In this document: positions 11,703 to 21,359 of the stretch, in pieces
How the letters are laid out: each line of letters opens with the position of its first letter
Numbering within the stretch: position 1 is the first letter of the stretch
NCBI GenBank assembly: GCA_002099365.1
Contig: MSED01000013.1
Coordinates: 124,001-188,000, forward strand
DNA: 64,000 nt
Source: Phialophora verrucosa
Taxonomy: Eukaryota > Ascomycota > Eurotiomycetes > Chaetothyriales > Herpotrichiellaceae
Direction: 5' to 3'
Program-made: the position numbers and the translations under genes
The notes under the pieces: generated by a model
Seen by the model: the letters and a program-made list of their open reading frames with translations, nothing else
Told to the model about the DNA's origin: nothing
The model's database searches: none

Positions 11703-12178
11703 AAGCAGCGTGGAAGCCGCACAGTCATCCGCAGAACGGGGGATGAGCTCAGAGAAATGTTGGCTCTATACTCATGATTGAGAGAAGGAAGTAATACGCG
11801 AAACCGTCACATTCCTTGGATGTTTCCAAAAAGCACTGACATTGTGCATTGTTGACTGCATTGTCGAGTAATACGGGCAATGATTGACGCCAGGAGGACA
11901 AGTTGGGTCTTCCTCGAAGACAGCAGACACGCACCCTAGATACGATCCTTATGATGAATATAACAAATCTTGTGGTGAAGAGGTTTTGACCGCTTCCAGG
12001 TGTCTTCGTCGACGCAATTTCTGTAAAATGCTCGAGGGAGATCGCGTAAATCGACAAGTACACCGCATCGTCGGGCACGCACACGATTCGAATTGGAAAC
12101 CACCGGCCGACACGGAGGATCTCTAGCCCAAATTGATCACATCATCTGCGCCATCAAAGGAGACACGTTCCCCCTTGG
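11703..12178. other. Convergent intergenic region
   Basis: This 476-bp gap lies between the 3' ends of the secreted repeat gene and the Pmp3-family gene. It should contain both terminators. No open frame looks coding. Confidence 0.5.
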
Positions 12179-12652
12179 TCATCTGCCGTTTCGGCCGCTT
12201 CTGCCTGTCCCAGCTCTGCTCGTCTGCGGGGATACCGCATACTCCTTGTATCCATCATCCCACTCCTGGACCCGTCTCCTCGAGCTGCTGCGTTCCGGGA
12301 AATCAGATTGTCGTCTGGTGCTCGCAGCTCGTCTGCTGGGCCTGCTTTGCCCCTTCCCGTATCTCAATCTCTCGAATTCCCTTCGGCTGGCTCCGCCATT
12401 GTTCACCTTGTCGCTCCAGATCAAATGCTTCGGTTTGCCCGGGTAGACCTCCTCGCGGACTTTCCGCTTGCGGTTGAAGTAAGTGAGTGAGATGTAGAAG
12501 CCATGAATATGCGAGGGGATGACGGCCAGGATGAACATGACACAGTTAAAGATGAAGTCCTCGTTCGGGCCGGTGATCATCAGAACGGCGAGGGGAGGAA
12601 AGAGGATGTTGAGCGTTGCTATGATGAGGCGCTTGAAGAGTGGTATCCTCAT
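12179..12652 (-). CDS. Pmp3/UPF0057-family small membrane protein
   Basis: One exon, 157 residues. The N-terminal 60 residues carry the two hydrophobic helices of the Pmp3 (UPF0057) family. The first contains NILFPPLAVLMITG and the second contains FNCVMFILAVIPSHIHGFYIS, joined by a short acidic loop (PNEDF). Family members are plasma-membrane proteolipids of about 55 residues that affect membrane potential and salt or cold tolerance. This one has an added tail of about 95 basic, Ser/Arg-rich residues containing RRxS sites, as in the longer paralogues of filamentous fungi. Assignment to the family is secure from the helix pattern; the role of the tail is unknown. Confidence 0.85.
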   Translation of the reverse strand: MRIPLFKRLIIATLNILFPPLAVLMITGPNEDFIFNCVMFILAVIPSHIHGFYISLTYFNRKRKVREEVYPGKPKHLIWSDKVNNGGASRREFERLRYGKGQSRPSRRAASTRRQSDFPERSSSRRRVQEWDDGYKEYAVSPQTSRAGTGRSGRNGR

Positions 12653-13425
12653 TGTGGCGCGGGAGGATACTGCTGCCTGAGGTTGTCTTCAGCAACACAC
12701 ATCCGAGTCTCGACCCCGTACCGCTCCAGAACAAACTCGGGCACAATCAGACGACGCCGACCTGCTCAACTGATGGGCAAGGCTGGTGATTGTGACAAAA
12801 GCTTCCGAGCTTGCCGTGATGAATGTAGTAGAAGCTAGCAGCTGATGGTCAAACCAACCACTGCATTGTTCGACAAGGAATGAGAATGCCGTCCGGGCAG
12901 CTGCATCATCATATGTATTTTCTCCTTACCCTTCAGATTGTGGCGGTGCACGTACTCTACCTTACCTTTCACGCAGGGACTTTACAGCTGCTTGCCCAGC
13001 CAGGAAAATAATTCTCGGTAGGATGCACGTTCTGCAAGAAAAACATGGCAAATAGAGCCGTTGGGTGTCGTGATCGCCAGATTCAACGAGGTGAGAGAGT
13101 GAGGCTAGGGGTCCTTGACGTCATTATTCCTAGGATGAAGCTAGCACACAGGTAGTACGAGTTCTGGCCGCTCAGCGGGTGGCCGTCAGCCACAGATGTG
13201 GCGCCAGAAAAAGAGATCTGCTCGAGTACACAGCGCGCAGCTCCAGCGGAATTGACGGAGATCGGATATCGACTAAGCAATGGATGACCTTGTGCACCGC
13301 CTGATCTGGCATCCCGAGCAAGATGGCTGCTCACTCTTTCGTGTTGGCGCCGTATTACCTTGAGGATATGGTCTTGTGTACTCGTACATTGGGAATGTGC
13401 TCTACATGGAGAGATCTTGGGGCAT
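12653..13425. other. Intergenic; no gene seen
   Basis: This gap holds the promoter of the Pmp3-family gene and the 3' flank of ATP12, both on minus. A GTACTCGTAC word lies at about 13378-13387. No coding frame is convincing. Confidence 0.5.
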
Positions 13426-14547
13426 TTATCGGCGGCTGCCACTCACGAGCAGGATCGCGCTTCCAAGCTGCCGCCGGAGGTCCTCGTTATTCACATCATG
13501 CGTATCCTCCACTTCCCCCCACATGTCCGTTTGCCATCTCACCTCGAGATTTGTCGCTTCGGCAGCCTCGTGAATACCAAACCGCGGCTCACTGCTGTTT
13601 CCTTGCATGTCCCGAAACTCTTCGCTCCATTCGATCAACAGTCGAGCGCCGACTAGCAGGCTCTTTCCTGCTAGGACCGCACGTTCTAGAGCCGCCAACT
13701 CGTATGCAGGAAGCCCGGCGATCCAACCCTTGATCACACTCCTCGTGGACTCATCCTGCTTGGTTGGCATGATGGTGTTTTCATCCAACACGGGTTTGAG
13801 GTCTACACCGGGCCAGACTGAAGTACTCAAGTAGCTTATGATGGGTTTTGCGGTCTTGATCTGAACCTCCCTTAACGACTCTGGTCGATCGGTCCGCATT
13901 TCCAATGACGATGTTGATTTCGTTTCAGGTGCCCAGCACAATAACGTGTCCGTGTCCAGGTACCGCAACATGGTCGTGGTGATCTCATCTCGTACCCTAC
14001 GATCGCCCCGCGCCTCTTCTTCGATGATATCTTGCGCCCGCGCAGCTATCGAAGTCATGGGTATGTTATGGTTCTTCAACGCTTGCTGCGCCGACTCGAG
14101 CATGTCCCATTCAATGGCGATAGCATGTGCAAGGTGCGGCTTCGATCGAGGGATAGTGAGGATTGACTTGGAGGGCGTCCTGACCGGCCTCTTGTCTAGT
14201 AGGACGTGATATCCGTCTGGAACCTCTGTAACGTGCACTTCCTTCCAGAATCTTTTCTGCAATGGCTTTGATCTGCTCCCCGGCTGGCTTGCCGCGCGCA
14301 GCTCTTTCCCTTGCTTGAGCATTTCTGCTTTACGCCGTCTCTCTTCGACGCGATCTCCATATTGTGGGGACGTCGGGACAGGCGCGCTTGGAGGTGGTCC
14401 GGTGGCTGTGATGGGGAGAGCAGTGGCGCATCGGGAGGTCGTCGAGGATATCGATCGGACTGCAGGGGCTGCCAACTTTCCACGCAATGCTTGCGATTTC
14501 AAAAGCAAAGCAGCTATCGATACTGCTCTGCTAGATGGTGGGCGCAT
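13426..14547 (-). CDS. atp12: Mitochondrial F1-ATPase assembly chaperone ATP12
   Basis: One exon, 373 residues from ATG 14547 (the longer frame begins with TTG). The N-terminus is rich in Arg, Ser and Ala and lacks acidic residues, as expected of a mitochondrial presequence. The ATP12 domain runs from about residue 95 (RFWKEVHVTEVPDGYHVLLDKRPVRTPSK, in part) to the end. Family hallmarks visible are DKRPVRTP, the conserved AIEWD, the TSIAARAQD segment, the DTDTLLCW motif and a Gly-rich helix near the C-terminus. ATP12 binds the F1 alpha subunit in the matrix before hexamer assembly. Its 5' end faces the arginase-like gene about 590 bp away, so the two share an upstream region. Confidence 0.93.
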   Translation of the reverse strand: MRPPSSRAVSIAALLLKSQALRGKLAAPAVRSISSTTSRCATALPITATGPPPSAPVPTSPQYGDRVEERRRKAEMLKQGKELRAASQPGSRSKPLQKRFWKEVHVTEVPDGYHVLLDKRPVRTPSKSILTIPRSKPHLAHAIAIEWDMLESAQQALKNHNIPMTSIAARAQDIIEEEARGDRRVRDEITTTMLRYLDTDTLLCWAPETKSTSSLEMRTDRPESLREVQIKTAKPIISYLSTSVWPGVDLKPVLDENTIMPTKQDESTRSVIKGWIAGLPAYELAALERAVLAGKSLLVGARLLIEWSEEFRDMQGNSSEPRFGIHEAAEATNLEVRWQTDMWGEVEDTHDVNNEDLRRQLGSAILLVSGSRR

Positions 14548-15135
14548 CTTGAATCTGTAGTGTCGTAGAGGACAGCGGGTTGAAAGCAATGAAACTCGCT
14601 CATCTTGACGGGGTGAAAGGTGTTTCGGAGTTAAATATGCCGAGACGAATATCTCCGGCCACTATTTGATGGAATCTCGACCCGAACCAACGTTGCCAAC
14701 TCACACCACGCTCTGCTTCCTTCCACGATCATGGCAACTACACAGAAGTCATCTAGAGTGCGATCGATCGACGACGGATGAGGCACCGGTAATGTCGGAT
14801 GCTAGACGTTAGATGTCAATTTCTGCGCGTGCTGAAGAGATCCTTGACAAAATAGTCACCAAGGCCCAGAACCTCGAAAGGCTAGATGTTGCTGGGCCAA
14901 TGATGTTGTCGGAGAGGGCGTATCGCGCCCTTCGAGATTATCCTTGTCAAGGCTGACCAACTCAGGGACCATGGTGGTTTGGGAGGTATGTGCGGGCTTT
15001 GTGTTTGATCTCTCTGATACAAGAAGAGAGTTCAGGTGTTGGTTCTAAAACGTGTGCTTCATTTTCCTTTCCGCTGTATCCATCAGATATTCAGAGATAT
15101 TGTTAAATTTAGTCAGGAGTCGAACGCCGGCCCGA
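14548..15135. other. Divergent promoter region, ATP12/arginase-like
   Basis: Noncoding gap between two divergent starts. No repeats or long open frame. In-frame codons before 15136 could extend the arginase-like protein only from a GTG at 15052, so ATG 15136 is preferred. Confidence 0.5.
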
Positions 15136-16122
15136 ATGGCTTCCCGGTCCATCAACATCATCGACGTGCCATCCGACATTGGGTCGGTCTATGCGGGCAA
15201 GTCTCGCGCGCCAGCGGCATTCGAAGCCGCTGGCCTCCAGCACAAACTTGGGGCCGCAGGCTGGCATACCACAGCGTCAACCGCGTTATCACAGGGGCCA
15301 GTGGGATGGACGTCTAGCACACGTCAGCCTAACGGAGCGCGCAATGAAGCAGAGACGGTAAAGGCTTGTAAAAAGGTTCGAAAAGCTGTTGGTGATGCTC
15401 TCGCAGCCAGCGAAACTGGAAGCGGACACCCGCCACCATTTCAGCTGATTCTCGCTGGCGAATGTCTGTACTGTCCGGCCATACTGTCGGCCTACTGGGA
15501 ACACTTCAGAGGAATGACGAAGCGGATTGGTATCATCTATATTGACGCTGACTGCGACCTGTATACGCCAAGCGAACCCCGCTCATCTGGAAATATCGCC
15601 GGAATGACACTCACACATCTAACTCTGCGTGAGGGTGCATTAGAAAGCATGAAAGTGTTCTGTCGACCGGACGGGGCTGGCGTCGCGGACAACAGCAACA
15701 TCCTTCTATTTGGCTTAAACATCGCCTCACCTGTCAACAAGCGAGAGCACCTGGGTTTCCTCTTCGACCATGGCTACCGTGTCACTACGTCTCAGTCCGT
15801 TCAGAGGGACCCGATAAAGGAAGCAAAGGCAGCACTAGAATGGATGGAAGACAATGTCGACTACATCTTCGTCCACTTAGATGTGGACGTGATAGACCCT
15901 GGGCTATATCCTTTGGGTAATGTACCAAACTGGACTGGTCTGAGTTTCGAGGCCACCATGGCGGCCTTTAAAACGTTTTTGGGAAGTGACAAAGTTGTTG
16001 GACTCAGTATTGCTGAGGTAAATCCTGATCACGATCCTGGGCTGCAGATGACTAGCCAACTCGTCGACAGTATCGTCGACGGTCTCAGAGGATGGCGGGC
16101 ATCCGGTGGCTTCACGGAGTGA
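15136..16122 (+). CDS. Arginase-fold protein with altered metal-binding motifs
   Basis: One exon, 328 residues from ATG 15136. The arginase/agmatinase/deacetylase (ureohydrolase) fold is recognisable from the ordered motifs and the DVPSDIG start. The metal sites differ. The usual GGDHS is AGECL (residues 107-111), replacing the first His ligand with Cys. The usual DAHxD is DADCD (137-141), replacing the second His with Asp. The HLDVDVIDP motif (247-255) keeps both Asp ligands, and a GLSIAE motif near residue 290 keeps the late Glu. An all-acidic or mixed metal site is therefore possible, but classical arginase activity is doubtful. I recall related arginase-family proteins in fungi and actinobacteria with similar DAD-type motifs; their substrate is not known to me. 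Confidence 0.8.
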   Translation: MASRSINIIDVPSDIGSVYAGKSRAPAAFEAAGLQHKLGAAGWHTTASTALSQGPVGWTSSTRQPNGARNEAETVKACKKVRKAVGDALAASETGSGHPPPFQLILAGECLYCPAILSAYWEHFRGMTKRIGIIYIDADCDLYTPSEPRSSGNIAGMTLTHLTLREGALESMKVFCRPDGAGVADNSNILLFGLNIASPVNKREHLGFLFDHGYRVTTSQSVQRDPIKEAKAALEWMEDNVDYIFVHLDVDVIDPGLYPLGNVPNWTGLSFEATMAAFKTFLGSDKVVGLSIAEVNPDHDPGLQMTSQLVDSIVDGLRGWRASGGFTE

Positions 16123-16558
16123 GCCCTGGCTAAGCTGAGCGAGCTGGGGAGACAGGAATTCCGAAGGATGCAAGGCTGCCGAAAGCTGACATCCACCGTC
16201 GCACACGTCAAGAGAACGAAGTAGTGAATAACAATCCGTATGGCGTGTATAGCTGCAGTCTGACATTGTCTCTAACCTCATAGCGAACTCTGTTGGAGTG
16301 CGTGTAAAATAATCATCAGATTTCACCGGCGCCACCGGGGGTTTCAACCAGCCTTGTCAGGCGTCCTGCTAAAGCCATATGGCCCCTAACACCTTCTCCG
16401 GAATAGTTCTGACATGAAACCTTGGTCGATTGCGACCCCAAGGATCCGCCACCAGATCGAGTGACTAACGTCAAACCTGATCTCTGGCCGACCTGGGATT
16501 CTAGAAAGTATCACAGTATCCGAGTCATGAGGAATGGAGCTATCGCCAGCACATTGTG
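16123..16558. other. Intergenic; no gene seen
   Basis: This 436-bp gap separates the arginase-like stop from HET gene 1 on the same strand. It should contain a terminator and a promoter. No distinctive motif. Confidence 0.5.
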
Positions 16559-19254
16559 ATGAGAGTCCGTCGCGGGTTCAACGCCAGAGAATTGCTCTCG
16601 TCCTTCACCTCGGAATCGCGAACATATCAGTATCGGCCTCTCCCATCACCAAGATCCATCCGCTTGCTCGAAGTTCATCCTGCGTCTCCCTCCCCTGATA
16701 GCGGCGGGAAGATCGCGATCTCTTTGAGCACACACTCTGTCGACGATGCACCTCCATTTCAAGCACTGTCTTACACATGGGGTTACCCGCTCATTCCCGA
16801 GTCGAGGCCGTCGAGGAGCAGCACCTGGCGCCGTCTAGCGTTCCTTCAGCGGGTGCAGGCTCGAACTTTGCTAGAGAATGACAGCAGAGCTGGATCCGTT
16901 ACCAGTAGCAGTGCGCCTTTGTCGCCTGTCTCATCATCCTCAAGTCTGTCATCGCTGCTGCGCATGAAACTCACGCAGAACATGCCATGCTTTCCCGTCA
17001 AGTGCGATGGGAGGAATCTCCGGGTCACTGCAAATCTGCACGATGCGCTCGCCATGCTAGCGCGCACCCATCAACATCTGCACGCTGGGTTTCCGAGGAA
17101 GAGGGACTTCTATTGGGTCGATGCGCTGTGAGTGCCCCTTGTCTTCGCCTATCTGGCCGGTGCATGTGCCCAACTCCGTTCCTACACATGTGGACGAAAT
17201 CCATATCGGTCTTTCATGGATGACAGGGCAAATTTCAAGAAATCACTCGTCAGAGCGAATGCGGCACTACCGAAGAGTCGTCTATCGCATGTCGCTTCTG
17301 GAAGCGTTTGTCGCCATCCAGTGGACAGCTGTCTTCCACCTTTGGTCCAAAGTAGCCCATTGCCCATGGCGGTAGCTTCCACCATATGGGTTGCCCAGCC
17401 ACCCTCATATAAGACCACAAGCGCCCTGTCATCCTTGGACAATCCTCCACGCTCCTACCTCTGGCTGCCTAGGATTCAGTGCCATCCAAGTTCATGCCGA
17501 CTGACGCTTTTAGCAGATGTATTGATCAATCATCTCTTTCAGAGAGGAACACACAAGTCTCGTTGATGTCGGACATCTTTCGATCTGCCCAAGGAGTCAC
17601 TGTATGGCTTGGAGAAGAAGACGAGTTCATGCCGGACGCCTTCACCGTGATTGAGAGGATTGCGAGTATCCCTAGAGCGAAGTGGGCGAGTATGCCTTAC
17701 ACAGGCTTCTTTGACCCGGAAGGCTCTTGCTATCAAGCCGTCGGCGTCGAGCCGTTGACTCACCACAACTGGCTGGGGTTCATTGCATTCACGAATCGGC
17801 CCTGGTTCAGCCGATCCTGGGTGGTCCAGGAACTAGCACTGGCGCAGAAGGTAAGAGTCGTCTGCGGCACTCGAGTCTTGCCTTGGGAAAAACTGGCGAG
17901 AACGATCGAGTTCATACGCGCAACAAGGTGGTATCACCATCTGTCGACCGAAAAGATGCGACATCTCCGCGAGTTAAATCGACGGCCGGGGGTGTACAAG
18001 AAATTTCTGGCCAGCAATACCAAGTTTGGCTTGGAGCCCGTCTATCTGAACAGCACACGGAGTGCCCTCCAGGCATACGAGAAAGGAGGGGACAAAGGAG
18101 CGCCTTCGTTGAGACTGCTGGTTGATACGCATCGTCATACCAACGCAACTGATCCCAGGGATAAAGTGTATGCATTTCTCGGCCTGGCGAGCAGGACATC
18201 TTCGTCGACAAACCAAATCGAGCCCAACTATGAGACGTCGACTCGACAGGTCTACATCGATGCTGCCTGCTCTTTGCTCCGAACATATCGAAACCTGTAT
18301 CTCCTGTCACACGTGCAAGATCGCTCCCTGACAAAGATCAAAGGCTTGCCATCCTGGGTCCCAGATTACTCGGTCCCGCTCTTACCATACCCTCTCGACT
18401 TCCGGGGCAACTGCCACTGGTCCGCGTGTGGGAACATGAAGTGGATGCCACCTGAGGACGTGACGACACTGGACCGTGGCCGCTTGCCAGTCCAAGGCTT
18501 TCACATTGACACTGTTGCTGAAACAGCCATCATGCCACACGAGGCCACCGATGCAGGGGAGCCGTGGGCCAGCATTGTGAATATGGTGTCACATCTACCA
18601 AGTCCATATCCGCTTCCCTCAATTAAAGGCGTTCCGATATCACGCATCGATGTGCTCTGGCGGACGCTGACAACAAACACATATGCTCGTCAACATCCCG
18701 CTCCTCCTGAATGTGGCCCTCTGTTCTTCGACTACATCCTCAACCTGCAAATCCGACATCGTCTGCGGCCATGGTCTTCTGAAGATTCAGAGTTTCAGCC
18801 GCACTCGACTCCGCTCTCAGTGCTCACCAACCCAGACTGGCGCAGTCTGATAGAGTCGGAGCCGGGTGATTCGCCGTACAACATCTCCTTCTACCGAAGG
18901 CGTCTGACGGCATTGGTGGAGAATATGCTGTCCTCGAATTCGTACACCCCGATTGATCTCGCGCAATTGCACTATGATATCGAGAACGGCTCGGGCAGAA
19001 TGCGGCGCGTGTTTCGAACAAGTGGGATGATGCTCCTCGGCACCGGGCCAAAAGCTCTCCGCGTTGGTGACGAGGTCTGGATCCTCGGTGGTGGAAAGGT
19101 GCCATACATTCTTCAGCCGGTCAAGGAAATAGAGGGAAGTGGTACAAGGCATGGGAGGCAACATCGTCTTGTGGGGGAGGCATATGTACATGGTTTGATG
19201 CACGGTGACCCGCATCGGTTCGGGCGCGACTCGCAGTCGACGGTGTTGATATGA
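16559..19254 (+). CDS. HET-domain protein 1 (heterokaryon incompatibility type)
   Basis: Two exons, 16559-17127 and 17517-19254, encode 768 residues. The ORF can be opened three bases earlier only with GTG, so ATG 16559 is chosen. The HET domain (about residues 65-290) shows YTWG (72-75), WVDALCIDQ (186-194), NTQVSLMSDIFRSA and VTVWLGEED, then FTNRPWFSRSWVVQELALA. A Ser-rich insertion of about 70 residues separates the first two blocks. The DPRDKVYAFLGLAS motif and a C-terminal GEAYVHGLMHGD are typical of stand-alone HET proteins. The 389-nt intron lies exactly within the WVDAL-CIDQ motif and has a CTGAC branch point 11 nt before the acceptor. Intron retention would stop translation immediately after the Leu codon. 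HET proteins trigger cell death on non-self fusion in characterised cases; the partner locus is not identifiable here. Confidence 0.9.
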
Positions 19255-19700
19255 TCCTCGTTATAATCTCGGTGCCAGTTGCAGAGTCTGGGATATTTGC
19301 GAGATGGCGGCTGTGCACAGGGTTCCTCGAGTCATGCATATACCAACCAGTTTGTCAGTTAGACTCTTCTAAGCGTGTATATAACTAAGAATCCGCAAGT
19401 CAGTATGAAGTTCGTCCACTGTGCAAAATTGGTTCATAGAAGGGCAAATTGAGACATCAGATATGGTTGAGAAGTTGGTTGGCTGGTAGTTTTAGGCATT
19501 GCGTCCAGGAGGCCAGGGTTGAAGATTGACCTCCGACCACTGGATCGGAACACTAATCTGGCCCCAGCTGCCTCGTCATGTAACAGAGGATGGAGGGGAA
19601 AGGGTGGTAACACTCACCACATGACAGCATGGGACAACCCAAGACGGTCGTCGAGATGTCCACTGTAGACCTCCCGCTCGAAAGACCAGCGCCGCGAACC
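19255..19700. other. Convergent intergenic region
   Basis: Gap of 446 bp between the 3' ends of HET gene 1 and RRP7. Probable terminators for both. No coding frame. Confidence 0.5.
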
Positions 19701-20591
19701 TCAACTCTCGCCCACGTTCCTCCTCCGTTTCCTCATCTCTTCCACTTTCATCTTATCCTCGTTAAACCTCTTGACCATGTCCTCCTGCATCGATTTCCTC
19801 CGTTCTCTCGTCTGGAAGCGATAGAAGTCCTCCAATCCTTTGGATTTCTCCTTCTGCCGCTCCGCGACTTCCCTCGCCTCATCCATGCGCACGCTGCCCC
19901 TCGAACCGCGCGTGACTGTTACAAAGCCGTCTTCATCTGGCTCGGCGCGTTTCCGCGCGCTCTCGCGGGAGCGCACCTCCTCGAGAGCCGAGTATGCGGT
20001 CATATATGCGTTGACTGATCTGAGGAGATCTCTTCGTGATGGGAATTGCTGCTGTTTGTGGCGCTCGTACCGTGCTAGACCCAGGGATGTGGCATCGACG
20101 TCGGCGTCCCACAAGATCGGTGTGCCTTGTTTCGCGGCCCGGCGGGCAGCTTTCAAGCTCAGCTCCATGCTCGGTCGATCCACGAAGACGACGACAGCTG
20201 CGGCACCGCTCTCGTGAATCTCCATGTCAAATACCTTCGGCAGGGAACATCTGTCCAGTCCTGCCTCGATTTCTTCCACCGTCATTCTCTTCCGCTTGCG
20301 ACTTTTCGTGGCTGGCGCATGACTCTTCCCCAGCGTGGTATCCGAGAAGTGGACCCTCTCTATTCGTCCTCCGTCCAGTTTAGCGGTGAATAGATCTTTC
20401 AGCAAAGGTTCGGTCGTGGAGACGGGGATGTTAACGAGGAACAAACATCGCGGTGCTTCTTCTTCGGGTATTTTGGGATCGTGCGGCTTCAGGTAGAGGT
20501 AGTGCGTTGTTTCTCGGGGAAAGGCGTCGGTCTTTGGTAAACGGAGGGGTAGGGCGACGAAGCCGCCTACCTCGCGAGGTGGTTTACCCAT
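19701..20591 (-). CDS. rrp7: Ribosomal RNA-processing protein 7 homologue
   Basis: One exon, 296 residues from ATG 20591 (MGKPPREVGGFVAL). An N-terminal RRM-like domain is visible, with the RNP-like strand RCLFLVNIPVS, and a basic insertion KSRKRKRM. The C-terminal RRP7 domain has DEDGFVTVTRG followed by the hallmark FYRFQTRERRK and a highly charged terminal helix. RRP7 is a nucleolar component of the UTP-C/CURI complex needed for 18S rRNA maturation. Upstream in-frame codons lack convincing conservation, so the start at MGKPP is used. Confidence 0.93.
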   Translation of the reverse strand: MGKPPREVGGFVALPLRLPKTDAFPRETTHYLYLKPHDPKIPEEEAPRCLFLVNIPVSTTEPLLKDLFTAKLDGGRIERVHFSDTTLGKSHAPATKSRKRKRMTVEEIEAGLDRCSLPKVFDMEIHESGAAAVVVFVDRPSMELSLKAARRAAKQGTPILWDADVDATSLGLARYERHKQQQFPSRRDLLRSVNAYMTAYSALEEVRSRESARKRAEPDEDGFVTVTRGSRGSVRMDEAREVAERQKEKSKGLEDFYRFQTRERRKSMQEDMVKRFNEDKMKVEEMRKRRRNVGES

Positions 20592-21359
20592 TGGAAGAAT
20601 TAGTGGGTGTTGAGAGAAGAGGAACGACGGACTGAACACACCGGATTCAACCAGAAAAAGTCCGTGTTGGAGGTGGCAGCCAGTGCGGGGATAGCAAAGC
20701 CTTGAATGACGGTACATTTGATATGACCGTTATGTCGTGTCACAACAAGGCTGAAGTAGATAACTACCATAATTGGGGCATCGCAACAATCTCCGCTGTC
20801 TACAATCCCGTTTGATTTTGGAGGAGTCCTCGAAGGTTGGGACCTCGACAGGTCCAGCTGCTCGTCTTGCAGGACATGAAGCCACTTCGCGGTGAATGTG
20901 CTTAGACGATATACCGTAAAAGACGAAGTGAAGTTCCGTCAGTAGAAGCAAGGGAAAGAAACCAGCTTAGGTGGACGAGTTGTAGAGGAAGGATATAGGT
21001 TTCCAATTTCCTAACGGCCATTGTCTTCATATTGGTACTGGCGCACTCGAGCCCAACAGTGCTCCCAATCACGCCACCTCTTCTACCCAAGTGGTTACTC
21101 TCAACCTCGCCGGGGACGTGTTTGATACCAACTCAATAGCCCTCGTTGCGGGAGACCACCGCCATCTTGATGTCATCGATGGGATATCATATCATACAAC
21201 ACATTATCGAATAAAGTTTATCATAGCTGTTGTCATCCCCAAGACAGGACAGACTGATTCGTTCCTGATCCCCAGTGTTTGATGCTTCCGTCGATGAACG
21301 AGTTTGCTTCTGATCCAGTCACCGAGATAGTTGCCAAGCCGGTGAAATTTGCGGAGGCG
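20592..21359. other. Intergenic; RRP7 promoter side
   Basis: Noncoding gap of about 770 bp upstream of RRP7 and downstream of the SH3 gene (both minus). No repeat or RNA gene recognised. Confidence 0.5.

Noticed and set aside
16559..16600. tRNA-like GGGTTCAACGCC string near the start of HET gene 1
   Set aside because: No matching acceptor or anticodon arms; it lies within the HET coding start.
17132..17566. Open frame across the intron of HET gene 1
   Set aside because: It overlaps the intron and the start of exon 2 in another frame; HET motif continuity demands splicing.
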